In this document: positions 10,061 through 18,513 of the stretch, in pieces
Layout of the letters: each line of letters opens with the position of its first letter
Numbering within the stretch: the stretch's first letter is position 1
Source: Psychrobacter proteolyticus
Lineage (GTDB): Bacteria > Pseudomonadota > Gammaproteobacteria > Pseudomonadales > Moraxellaceae
Direction: 5' to 3'
DNA length: 64,000 bases
NCBI RefSeq assembly: GCF_003350005.1
Contig: NZ_QLKS01000001.1
Coordinates: 849,946-913,945, forward strand
The notes under the pieces: model-generated
The model's database searches: none
What the model saw: the letters and a program-made list of their open reading frames with translations, nothing else
What the model was told of the DNA's origin: nothing
Translations under genes and position numbers: made by a program

Positions 10061-10752
10061 TGTCAATTGATAACGCAAGCCAGCCTATCAAACCATTGCG
10101 TATTGCTGTTCTAGTCTCGGGAAGTGGTAGCAACCTGCAAGTGTTAATCAATGCAATGCAAGCAGGTGCGCTACCGATTGAAATCGTTGGTGTCATTAGT
10201 AACCGCGAAGATGCTTATGCATTGACACGTGCTAACGATACTAATATTCCAGTTGCGGTATTGTCACACGTTGCTAGTGGTAAACGTATGGGCATCAAGA
10301 CGTTTGAAACCCATGCCAACGAGCAGCTAATAGAGTGGCAACCTGATTTGATCGTCTTAGCTGGGTTTATGCGTGTATTAAGTGGCTCATTTATCGATAA
10401 TGTACCAGCGCCCATGATTAACCTTCACCCTTCTCTACTTCCGGTTTATAAGGGTTTAGATACTCATAAACGCGTCATACAAGCGGGTGAACGTAGTCAT
10501 GGTTGTAGTATTCATAAAGTGACCGCGGAGCTTGATGCAGGTCAGGTATTGACTCAAGCCGTATTGAATGTCGATATTAACGACACCGTAGAGAGCTTAC
10601 AGTCACGGGTACAGAAACTTGAACATCAGTTGCTACCTTGGACGATTTTACTACTAGCAAAAAATGTATTGTCACTTGAAGCAAATAATACATTATCGCA
10701 AACACAAACTTACTTGCCTAAGTTGCCTTTGCAATTGCTTATAGATGGATAA
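10060..10752 (+). CDS. purN: phosphoribosylglycinamide formyltransferase
   Basis: Transfers the formyl group of 10-formyl-THF to GAR in purine synthesis. It has 230 residues, slightly longer than the E. coli enzyme because of an N-terminal lead of about 12 residues and a C-terminal extension. Catalytic residues are all visible: Asn121 and His123 in NLHPSLLP, and Asp159 in VTAELDAG, with the same spacing as E. coli N106/H108/D144. The phosphate loop is VSGSGSN at 19-25. It is translationally coupled to purM by a TAATG overlap, and the operon ends at the hairpin at 10802-10841. Confidence 0.98.
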   Translation: MSIDNASQPIKPLRIAVLVSGSGSNLQVLINAMQAGALPIEIVGVISNREDAYALTRANDTNIPVAVLSHVASGKRMGIKTFETHANEQLIEWQPDLIVLAGFMRVLSGSFIDNVPAPMINLHPSLLPVYKGLDTHKRVIQAGERSHGCSIHKVTAELDAGQVLTQAVLNVDINDTVESLQSRVQKLEHQLLPWTILLLAKNVLSLEANNTLSQTQTYLPKLPLQLLIDG

Positions 10753-10801
10753 GAATCTCAGCTTATTAAGCTGCTTTTAATACCACTTTATATAGCGCAA
10801 T

Positions 10802-10841
10802 AAAAAGCCCAGCTACTCATTATGAGCAACTGGGCTTTTTT
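10802..10841. terminator. bidirectional terminator, purN / aldehyde dehydrogenase
   Basis: Arms AAAAAGCCCAG and CTGGGCTTTTTT, with an inner CTCAT...ATGAG stem in the loop. It lies between convergent genes. Confidence 0.92.
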
Positions 10842-10923
10842 ATTTGATAACAGTTTATTATTTGCTATTACTTAAAATCGTAAATAGTTATCTATTTAGC
10901 TAATTTGTCTAGTTAGTTCATTC

Positions 10924-12297
10924 TTAAAATACATGAACTGCTTTAATGTTGACAAACTCTTTGATACCGAAGCCGCCATGCTCACGGCCATAGCCTGAGT
11001 TTTTCACGCCACCAAATGGTAGTGCAGGATTGGCAAGACCATAACCATTAATATAGACCATACCCGTATCGAATTGCTCACGTGCTAGACGCACAGCTTT
11101 CTCTTCATCTTTTGAGAAAATCGCGCCACCTAAACCATAACGACTGTCATTAGCGATGCGCATTGCATCGTCTTCGTCTTTGGCACGAATTAGTGAAGCG
11201 ACAGGGCCAAATAATTCGTCATCGTACGCAGGTTGACCTTTTTCGACATTTTCTAGAATAGTTGCTGGATAGAAGCTACCTTTACCTTCAGGTACCTTGC
11301 CGCCAACAGCAATCGTTGCCCCTTTAGCCACACTTTGCTCTACTTGCTCATGTAGCTGCTCACGTAAATCTGCACGTGCTAATGGACCGATATCTGAGCT
11401 GTCATCCATTGGATCACCCGCTTTGGTACCTTCAAATTTCTCAACGATACGCTTACGGAATTCGTCATATACGCTATCGACTACGATAAAGCGTTTGGCT
11501 GCTACACAAGTTTCGCCGTTATTGATTAGACGTGCTTGAGTACAAGTTTCTACTGCTGTTTCGATGTCAGCATCTTCTAGTACGATAAATGCATCATTTG
11601 AACCTAGCTCTAATACAGCTTTCTTAATCGCCTTAGCTGCTTGTTGTCCAACGATCACGCCTGCTTTGTCACTACCTGTCAATGTCACGCCGCGTACTTT
11701 GTCATTGCCAATCAATGCTTCTGATTGATCATGGTCAATGATAATCGTACGGAACAAATCACTTGGTAATTCAGACTCATGAAGAATTTTTTCAATTAGT
11801 AGACCAGAGCCTGTGACGTTTGATGCGTGTTTTAGTAAAACACTGTTACCTGCCATCAAGTTTGCGATGGTATAACGGAATACCTGATACGCTGGGAAGT
11901 TCCAAGGCTGCATGCCATAGATAATACCGATAGGTTGGTACGTCACTAGCCCTTTTTTCATGCTTTCGATATCACGTACATCATCAGCTAAAGAAGCGAC
12001 GCCATTTTCAGCAGTGTAATCACAGATAGCTTTACAGAGATCAATCTCTTGCATGCTCTGGCTGTGTAACTTGCCGCGCTCTTCAGTCATCAGTTTAGCC
12101 AGCTCTTCTTTGTATTCCATCAGCTTATCACCGATAGATTTAATTACACGGCCGCGCTCTTCGTGGCTTACTGTACGCCATTCTAAGAATGCGTTATGTG
12201 AAGCATCGACAATCTTGTTGACTTCGTCGTTGCTCATATAATTGTAGTTACTGATTTCTTCGCCCGTGGTTGGGTTAATAGTAGTAATGTCTGACAT
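10924..12297 (-). CDS. NAD(P)-dependent succinate-semialdehyde dehydrogenase-type aldehyde dehydrogenase
   Basis: Aldehyde dehydrogenase superfamily enzyme of 457 residues that oxidises an aldehyde to its acid, probably succinate semialdehyde to succinate. Active-site residues: Asn133 (QPWNFP), Glu230 (LELGSNDAF) and the nucleophile Cys264 (NNGETCVAAKRF). The sequence NGETCVAAKRF and the length of about 455 resemble the Sad/YneI and GabD type more than betaine or acetaldehyde dehydrogenases. No GABA aminotransferase or other pathway gene is adjacent, so the natural substrate is inferred. It stands alone on the minus strand, downstream of the LysR gene but separated from it by a terminator-like hairpin. 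Confidence 0.85.
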   Translation of the reverse strand: MSDITTINPTTGEEISNYNYMSNDEVNKIVDASHNAFLEWRTVSHEERGRVIKSIGDKLMEYKEELAKLMTEERGKLHSQSMQEIDLCKAICDYTAENGVASLADDVRDIESMKKGLVTYQPIGIIYGMQPWNFPAYQVFRYTIANLMAGNSVLLKHASNVTGSGLLIEKILHESELPSDLFRTIIIDHDQSEALIGNDKVRGVTLTGSDKAGVIVGQQAAKAIKKAVLELGSNDAFIVLEDADIETAVETCTQARLINNGETCVAAKRFIVVDSVYDEFRKRIVEKFEGTKAGDPMDDSSDIGPLARADLREQLHEQVEQSVAKGATIAVGGKVPEGKGSFYPATILENVEKGQPAYDDELFGPVASLIRAKDEDDAMRIANDSRYGLGGAIFSKDEEKAVRLAREQFDTGMVYINGYGLANPALPFGGVKNSGYGREHGGFGIKEFVNIKAVHVF

Positions 12298-12698
12298 AGT
12301 TACTGCCCTTATTGTTCGAATTTATATTTGGGATTTATAATTGGAATTACCGTCACTTGTAGTTATTTTGCTGTGACAGTTTTAATTATTAAATTTACGT
12401 CGATAGCACACTTTATTGATAGCTCGTTTTCTATCTGCCGTTATCTTAACAAGCTATTTGACGAAGAGTTTTACAATATATTGTGAAGTGTGTTGAAGAT
12501 GTTAATAATGTGACTGACTTATTAAGTACAACTAAATATCATATACTAACTATTAAACGCTAGAACACAAAAAACCAGCCTATTGGCTGGTCTGATAACT
12601 ATATAAAGTGGGAGCTAAAGAAAAAATTTTTATTAAAAAATTAAATAATAAGAAACATGTCACTTTAATAGTAGATAAGTTCAACTCACACAAACCAA
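12298..12698. other. intergenic region between LysR gene and aldehyde dehydrogenase
   Basis: About 400 AT-rich bases with a hairpin at 12569-12591 near the LysR end. The rest should hold the dehydrogenase promoter; no clear hexamers were picked out. Confidence 0.45.
12569..12591 (-). terminator. terminator for LysR gene
   Basis: Arms ACCAGCC/GGCTGGT with a four-base loop. On the minus strand they are followed by T6. It lies about 107 bases past the LysR stop. Confidence 0.7.
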
Positions 12699-13688
12699 TC
12701 AAAACAAATGGTTAATCACCGGTATCTCTTGTGGTGGATTTTCTTCTTCAGCAACGACTTGGCGCGCCACATGCATGATTAGTTGACGTAACCAACGATG
12801 GGCTGGATGATGCTGCAACAGAGGTGACCATGCCATCGTGAGCTCAAACTCAGGAATAAAAAATGGTGGATCTTCCATCATAATACTGTCGTTATTTGCC
12901 TGCATTCTCGCCACACGCGTGGGCAAAGTCGCTACCAAATCTTTATTTGCAGCAAGCATAGCAGGCATTTGATAGTGACGAGTGAAAACACTGATTTGGC
13001 GCTTTTGACCGAGACGCTGCAGTGCTTGATCGATAGATCCTAATCCCCCAGATTTCTCTGGATTAACCCCAAAACCCACACCCATACCTGTTTTAGATAC
13101 CCAGACATGCTGGGCTTTTAGATAGTTTTTCAAATTAAAGCGATTGGCATAGGGGCTATCAGAAGATAATAGGCAACTAAAAGTATCGCGCCATACTAGA
13201 ACCTGATGGAAGCTTTGAGGTATCTCATTAAAACGGTTAATCGCTAAATCGACTCGTCCCTGTTCCATATCTCGGTAAGAAACGTCTGATGGGGTCAAAA
13301 AGTCCAAAATAACATTGGGTGCTTCAGAACGTAGCGCTTTTACTAGCTTAGGTACTAGGGTCGCTTCGGCATAATCCGATGTCATGATACGGAACACACG
13401 AGAGGTACTATAAGGGCGAAATTCGGTACGTGGCTCCAATACTTGAGTCAAATCAGCAAGTATCTCGCGGATACGTGGCTGTAGCTCAAGGGCTCGTTCA
13501 GTCGGCGTCATACCCTCAGATGAGCGTACCAATAATGGATCATTAAACAGCTTACGCAAACGGCGTAAGATATTACTCATAGCAGGCTGAGTAATTCCAA
13601 GCTGCTCGGCTGCGCGAGTAACGTTTTTTTCTCGTAGCAACACATCTAGATGGACTAATAAATTTAAATCAACCCGCTGCAAATTCAT
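12699..13688 (-). CDS. LysR-family transcriptional regulator
   Basis: DNA-binding regulator of 329 residues. The N-terminal winged helix-turn-helix is clear (residues 1-65: LNLLVHLDVLL, then VTRAAEQLGITQPAMS as the recognition region, and LRKLFNDPLLVR), followed by the long linker helix and a substrate-binding effector domain (about 90-310). The pattern 'DLNLLV.LDVLLREKNVTRAAEQLG' resembles the NodD/NahR/SyrM subgroup. The start at 13688 gives the standard N-terminus MNLQRVDLNLL, with AGAG nine bases before it; an in-frame ATG at 13721 would add 11 atypical residues. It is divergent from isocitrate lyase, so aceA is a natural candidate target. The effector is unknown. Confidence 0.92.
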   Translation of the reverse strand: MNLQRVDLNLLVHLDVLLREKNVTRAAEQLGITQPAMSNILRRLRKLFNDPLLVRSSEGMTPTERALELQPRIREILADLTQVLEPRTEFRPYSTSRVFRIMTSDYAEATLVPKLVKALRSEAPNVILDFLTPSDVSYRDMEQGRVDLAINRFNEIPQSFHQVLVWRDTFSCLLSSDSPYANRFNLKNYLKAQHVWVSKTGMGVGFGVNPEKSGGLGSIDQALQRLGQKRQISVFTRHYQMPAMLAANKDLVATLPTRVARMQANNDSIMMEDPPFFIPEFELTMAWSPLLQHHPAHRWLRQLIMHVARQVVAEEENPPQEIPVINHLF

Positions 13689-14371
13689 ATTTGGTTCTCT
13701 TGGCTTTTGAGTAAACGCCATATTAAGGCTGGCATTTGTAGTGCTGCTACGATGATTTGTGCGTTATAACAGCATAATTTCATTATTTTTTACTAATTTT
13801 GTTCTGTATTTTTCTATTAGCTATCCATTATAACTCATTCAACCTATCGTAAGACCCTGTTATATAGACATTATATCATACAGAAATACCAAAGATAACT
13901 ATCATAAATTAGATAAATCTTGGTAAGGTGGTTATAGTGAGTTCTATAAAGGATTTGCAGCATAGAGGAAGAGCTTTAGGTTCGTAAGCTGTTTTTATCC
14001 GATTAAATATTGTCGCTAAGTAATATATTAATGGTTTTTATCAGTCATTAAATACGGTTAATTGACCTCATTATTGTAACATCTCTTGCTACCAATTATG
14101 ACATCACTGCCTATTAAGTATTCAGATACCTTTTAGACATATACTGAGAATCGATAAATATTTATAAGTCAGCAATTACTTTCAACTGTTGAGTTCAGCA
14201 AATTTCTTGTAATAGCGTAGCGGTTTGTTTAGGGTAAATAGAGCTTCGATAGATAAATGATAGACCCAATTTTGAATATTACTTTTTAGTACAAAGATTT
14301 TAGTAAAGCGACAGACCCATTATTTTAACAATTAACTTATTTGTTTTTACACCCCACCAAGGAGACTATAG
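13689..14371. other. divergent intergenic region LysR / aceA
   Basis: About 680 AT-rich bases, unusually long for this window. It should contain both promoters and operators. Apart from the TTATAG...CTATAA inverted repeat at 13932-13949 I see no gene or strong hairpin. Confidence 0.5.
13932..13949. promoter_or_regulatory. inverted repeat, possible LysR operator
   Basis: TTATAG-N6-CTATAA, six-base perfect arms, about 245 bases before the LysR start. LysR proteins bind interrupted dyads of roughly this size. Assignment rests on position only. Confidence 0.25.
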
Positions 14372-15958
14372 ATGTCAACTGCATATAAATCAGCGATCGA
14401 CTTAGTACGTGAATTAAAGCAAAAGCATGGCAACTGGCAGAACATTAGCGAAGTTGATGCTGCACGTATGATGTCACAAAACCGTTTCAAAACGGGTTTG
14501 GATATCGCAAAATATACTGCAAAAATCATGCGTCAAGACATGGAAGATTATGACAATGATACGTCTCAGTACACGCAGTCTTTAGGTGCATGGCATGGTT
14601 TTGTTGCACAGCAAACTATGTACGCTAAGAAAAAATATTTCGGTACAACTTCTAAAACTTATATCTATCTTTCAGGTTGGATGGTTGCAGCCCTACGCTC
14701 TGAGTTTGGTCCACTACCTGACCAATCTATGCACGAAAAAACATCAGTACCTAAGCTAATCGAAGAAATCTACACGTTCTTACGTCAAGCAGATGCTAAA
14801 GTGTTGAACGACTACTTCCGTGAGCTAAACGCTGCTGAAGAAGCTGGCCAAGATACTTCAGCTATCTTAGAAAAAATCGAAAACTTTGATTCACATGTTG
14901 TGCCAATCATCGCTGATATCGATGCAGGTTTCGGTAACGAAGAAGCTACTTACCTATTGACTAAGCAAATGATCGAAGCTGGTGCTTGTGCCATTCAGGT
15001 TGAAAACCAAGTATCTGACGCTAAACAATGTGGTCACCAGGCTGGTAAAGTAACGGTACCGCATGAAGACTTCATCTCTAAGCTAAACGCTATCCGTTAT
15101 GCATTCCTAGAGCTTGGTGTTGAAGACGGCGTTATCGTTGCTCGTACTGACTCTGAAGGCGCATCACTAACGCAAAAAATTCCAGTATCAAATGAGCCAG
15201 GCGACCTAGCTTCTAAATACATCGATTTCATCGAAATGGAAGAAGTTACTTTAGAAAATGCTCAAGAAAACGACAGCTTACTTAAGCACAACGGTAAACT
15301 AGTACGTCCAGTTCGTCTGCAAAACGGTCTATATCAGTTCCGTGAAGAGACTAACATTGACCGTGTTGTACTTGACTGTGTAACTGCTCTAGAAAACGGC
15401 GCTGACCTACTATGGATCGAAACACCGACTCCAGACGTAGAGCACATCAAAATGATGGTTGACCGTATTAAAGAGCAACAGCCTAAAGCGAAGCTTGTAT
15501 ACAACAACAGCCCATCGTTCAACTGGACGCTTAACTTCCGTAAGCAAGTTATCGCTCAGTGGGAAGAAGAAGGCAAAGACATCTCTGCATACAATAAAGA
15601 TGACTTGATGAGTGCTGATTATGACGGTACTGAACTTGATGCAGCAGCTGACGTAGCCGCTAAGAACTTCCAACGTGATGCGTCACGTGAAGCTGGTGTA
15701 TTCCATCACTTAATCACGCTACCGACTTACCACACAACTGCTCTTAGCGTTCATGAACTTGCTAAAGGCTACTTCGGTGAAGAAGGCATGCTTGCTTATG
15801 CAGCTGGCGTACAGCGTAAAGAAATCCGCGAAGGCATCTCTTGTGTTAAGCACCAAGCAATGGCTGGTTCTGACCTTGGTGATGACCACAAAGAAATCTT
15901 CTCAGGCGATAACGCTTTGAAAGCTGGTGGCGGCAAGAACACGATGAACCAGTTCTAA
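14372..15958 (+). CDS. aceA: isocitrate lyase
   Basis: First enzyme of the glyoxylate shunt: cleaves isocitrate to succinate and glyoxylate, allowing growth on acetate and fatty acids. It has 528 residues, the long form known from Pseudomonas and Acinetobacter rather than the enteric form of about 434. The catalytic Cys220 sits in KQCGHQAGK, where the enteric signature is KKCGH. An upstream Asp/Glu metal site is seen in PIIADIDAGFGN. A strong SD, AAGGAG, lies eight or nine bases before the ATG. It is a single-gene unit ending in the terminator at 15985-16019. Malate synthase G, the partner enzyme, is encoded separately at 36343-38541. The divergent LysR gene may regulate it. Confidence 0.97.
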   Translation: MSTAYKSAIDLVRELKQKHGNWQNISEVDAARMMSQNRFKTGLDIAKYTAKIMRQDMEDYDNDTSQYTQSLGAWHGFVAQQTMYAKKKYFGTTSKTYIYLSGWMVAALRSEFGPLPDQSMHEKTSVPKLIEEIYTFLRQADAKVLNDYFRELNAAEEAGQDTSAILEKIENFDSHVVPIIADIDAGFGNEEATYLLTKQMIEAGACAIQVENQVSDAKQCGHQAGKVTVPHEDFISKLNAIRYAFLELGVEDGVIVARTDSEGASLTQKIPVSNEPGDLASKYIDFIEMEEVTLENAQENDSLLKHNGKLVRPVRLQNGLYQFREETNIDRVVLDCVTALENGADLLWIETPTPDVEHIKMMVDRIKEQQPKAKLVYNNSPSFNWTLNFRKQVIAQWEEEGKDISAYNKDDLMSADYDGTELDAAADVAAKNFQRDASREAGVFHHLITLPTYHTTALSVHELAKGYFGEEGMLAYAAGVQRKEIREGISCVKHQAMAGSDLGDDHKEIFSGDNALKAGGGKNTMNQF

Positions 15959-15984
15959 TAACCGACAGACTAGCAGTATTTATC

Positions 15985-16019
15985 AAAAAACCGCCCTACA
16001 TCCTGTAGGGCGGTTTTTT
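15985..16019 (+). terminator. aceA terminator
   Basis: Arms of 16 bases (A6 CCGCCCTACA and its complement ending T6) around a three-base loop: a very strong intrinsic terminator. Confidence 0.95.
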
Positions 16020-16111
16020 ATTGCAGTTTAAATAATCAGAGAATGGTAGACTAATAATTGTTTATTATAACCATCGATCAGAGCCATCAGTCAGAATTAT
16101 TAGGAGCTAAT

Positions 16112-17710
16112 ATGCAAGAGATAGAGCTGAAGTTTTTGGTACCAGAGTCACGACTGAAGGGATTAATGCGTCAAACACATGTTAAATCCTCACAAGTGAC
16201 GCAACTGGCTGCACACTACTACGATACGCCTGACCAACAACTTGCACAGGCAGGTATCGGTCTGCGTATTCGCAAAGAAGGTGATACATGGGTACAAACC
16301 ATTAAAGCTGGTGGCGATGGTATCGCGGCACGCTTAGAGCACAATGCTGTACTCGATAATGAGCAAGTACAAACGATGCTCGATAATAATGAGCTGATAC
16401 CTGATTTAACGATATATGAAGACACTCCAATCGCTGCAGCATTGGCTGACTTTAAACTCAAAAAGTTAGCGAAGACGCTAACACGACTTTATGTTACTGA
16501 CGTCGAGCGCACTACGCGGTTGCTAACAGAAAGTAGTGAGGATGAAACCGATAACTGCATCGAAATGGCTTACGATCAGGGAGAAATCATCCATGGTACT
16601 GATGACTCGCTACGCAAAGCCATTCAAGAGTTAGAGTTTGAACTGGTGTCAGGAGATTTAGATTTTCTATTTACGACTGCCAAAACATGGTGCAAGCGCT
16701 ATAAACTATGTTTATCTACCGTTACCAAAGCCGAAAATGGTGGCTTACTTATTAATGAGCAGAGCCACAGTCCTGCAGTCAACGCAAACCTAAGTCAATT
16801 GCAAATAGACAAAGACAGTAGTGCACCTGCTTTTATACGTGCAGTCGTACATAATTGCTTATTGCAGATATTACCAAACAGCAGTGCTATCGTCGCTGGC
16901 AGTATAGATTACGATCATATTCTACAGTTACGGATTGGTGTTGATCGATTGCGTACTGCGTTGAAAGCATTTGCTGACTTCTCTGATGAAATTAATCCTG
17001 AATGGCTGCCAATACTAAAGCAAACTGCAACCTTGCTTAGCGATTACTATCAACTTGCTTATATTAATGCACAGATCGAACCTGAGCTACAAGCATGTGG
17101 CGCGCCTGCCGTTGACTGGACGACAGATATCGAAAATATAAAAATCACACCTATCAATACGCTGCAAGCCAATGACTTTCAGATAACCTTGCTAGAGCTG
17201 ATTGCCTTTACTATGAGCGACCCAAGCATTGAACCTCAGACTGATCAGCTTGCCCGCGATAAGCTGACGAAAATCCTCTCTAAACTATATAAAAAATGTC
17301 TTAAAACAAATAAAAAAGCTGACAAAGTAAGTGACGAAGTAAGTGTTGCTGAGCTTGTGAGCGATGACGTAGAGGTAAGCACAGATGTTGCTGATAATGA
17401 CCAACCTGAAAGCGAGCTGCTTAATCAGTTAAGAGATTTGCGTTACATCAGTGAATTTTCCACACCTTTACTAAGTAAGAAAAAAGCTAAAAAGAAAACC
17501 AAACATTGGCTAAAACGGCTGATAAAAGCGCAAAAATTGTTAGAACAACTGAATGATGATAATCAATATCAGCAGTTTTATGAATTGAAATCAACAACAG
17601 ATGCTAATGCTTTATATGGTGCGGGTTGGTTTACGGCCATACTGACTGATGACCAAAGTCACATTGATGCAAGTTTAGCAAAATTTGCAGACAGCTCAAC
17701 GTTTTGGTAG
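16112..17710 (+). CDS. CYTH-CHAD domain protein, probable inorganic triphosphatase
   Basis: Two-domain protein of 532 residues. The N-terminal CYTH domain (about 1-200) starts with the metal-binding ExExK signature at residues 3-7 (EIELK) and keeps several Arg/Lys and Glu tunnel residues. CYTH enzymes hydrolyse triphosphates, and the E. coli two-domain YgiF is an inorganic triphosphatase. The C-terminal part (about 255-520) is a His- and Arg-patterned helical CHAD domain, associated with polyphosphate binding. A charged insert at about 410-445 (Val, Asp, Glu and Ser rich) interrupts CHAD. The start at 16112 is fixed by AGGAG five bases upstream and by the ExExK position. Upstream in-frame codons lack an SD. 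Polyphosphate kinase is encoded 25 kb away. Confidence 0.9.
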   Translation: MQEIELKFLVPESRLKGLMRQTHVKSSQVTQLAAHYYDTPDQQLAQAGIGLRIRKEGDTWVQTIKAGGDGIAARLEHNAVLDNEQVQTMLDNNELIPDLTIYEDTPIAAALADFKLKKLAKTLTRLYVTDVERTTRLLTESSEDETDNCIEMAYDQGEIIHGTDDSLRKAIQELEFELVSGDLDFLFTTAKTWCKRYKLCLSTVTKAENGGLLINEQSHSPAVNANLSQLQIDKDSSAPAFIRAVVHNCLLQILPNSSAIVAGSIDYDHILQLRIGVDRLRTALKAFADFSDEINPEWLPILKQTATLLSDYYQLAYINAQIEPELQACGAPAVDWTTDIENIKITPINTLQANDFQITLLELIAFTMSDPSIEPQTDQLARDKLTKILSKLYKKCLKTNKKADKVSDEVSVAELVSDDVEVSTDVADNDQPESELLNQLRDLRYISEFSTPLLSKKKAKKKTKHWLKRLIKAQKLLEQLNDDNQYQQFYELKSTTDANALYGAGWFTAILTDDQSHIDASLAKFADSSTFW

Positions 17711-17767
17711 AAGTAGAAATATTATTTTTATGACGGATACTGCTTTCATAAAGTAAAACCGCTCCAT

Positions 17768-17806
17768 AAAAAAGACAGCTTGTTATATAACAGGCTGTCT
17801 TTTTTT
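17768..17806. terminator. bidirectional terminator, CYTH-CHAD / YkuD
   Basis: A6 GACAGC ... GCTGTC T7, with the inner palindrome TGTTATATAACA in the loop; placed between convergent genes. Confidence 0.92.
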
Positions 17807-17857
17807 ATTGTGTTGAAATAGTTTCTGTCAGCGCCATAGTTAAATGTGCAACAGGCC

Positions 17858-18373
17858 CTAATTAGCCACAATCGTAACAGGCATACCCTCTTCTACTTGC
17901 TCAAATAATTCTACAATATCTTCATTACGCATACGGATACAGCCATGTGATAGCGGAATACTCATTGGTTCAGTATCTGGTGTACCGTGAATATAGATAT
18001 AGCGCTCATAAGTATCGCAACCACCTTGGCCATTACTACCTTTGTTTAACCCTTCTTCAAGACCGCTTAACCAAAGAATACGGCTTAATATCCAGTCACG
18101 ATTGGGATGTAGCTCACCAAGATTGGCATCATATATCTCGCCAGTCGGTACACGCCCAACAAATACAGCATTTATCGGCTCATTACCGCCTATTTTTTGT
18201 TCAATGATATGCCTACCGAGCGGTGTGCAACCACTATCTTGCTGACTGCCAATACCATTTTTTGCAGTAGATATCACATACTGCCCAACCTCAGTTTGCT
18301 GCTGGTATATCGTTAATTTTTGCTCAGCGATACTAATCACGAGTTGTTTATCAAGCGTTTTATTATCTGTCAT
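17858..18373 (-). CDS. YkuD-fold protein without signal peptide, probable cytoplasmic L,D-carboxypeptidase
   Basis: L,D-transpeptidase-fold protein of 171 residues, a single YkuD domain. The catalytic signature is complete: His129-Gly130, then Ser142-His143-Gly144-Cys145-Ile146-Arg147. The N-terminus (MTDNKTLDKQLVISIAEQ) is polar; there is no signal peptide, anchor or LysM domain. In Acinetobacter baumannii a signal-less YkuD protein (ElsL, earlier LdtK) is described as a cytoplasmic L,D-carboxypeptidase in peptidoglycan recycling, and this protein fits that type better than a periplasmic cross-linking enzyme. No other recycling gene is adjacent. The fold is sure; the reaction and location are inferred. 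Confidence 0.82.
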   Translation of the reverse strand: MTDNKTLDKQLVISIAEQKLTIYQQQTEVGQYVISTAKNGIGSQQDSGCTPLGRHIIEQKIGGNEPINAVFVGRVPTGEIYDANLGELHPNRDWILSRILWLSGLEEGLNKGSNGQGGCDTYERYIYIHGTPDTEPMSIPLSHGCIRMRNEDIVELFEQVEEGMPVTIVAN

Positions 18374-18513
18374 AAATGCTTCCAGCTATCAGTCATTCAT
18401 CAGATTACTATTAGGTTTATAAGTAAAATGATTGAAAATTTCTATTATTAAGGGATTGTGTCAACGCTTTTGGCACCGTAATATAGGGGCACACTTTTTG
18501 ATGCTAGCAGATT

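Noticed and set aside
15029-15031. Isocitrate lyase signature KQCGH in place of KKCGH as a defect
   Set aside because: The long Pseudomonas-type enzymes carry this variant; the catalytic Cys is present.
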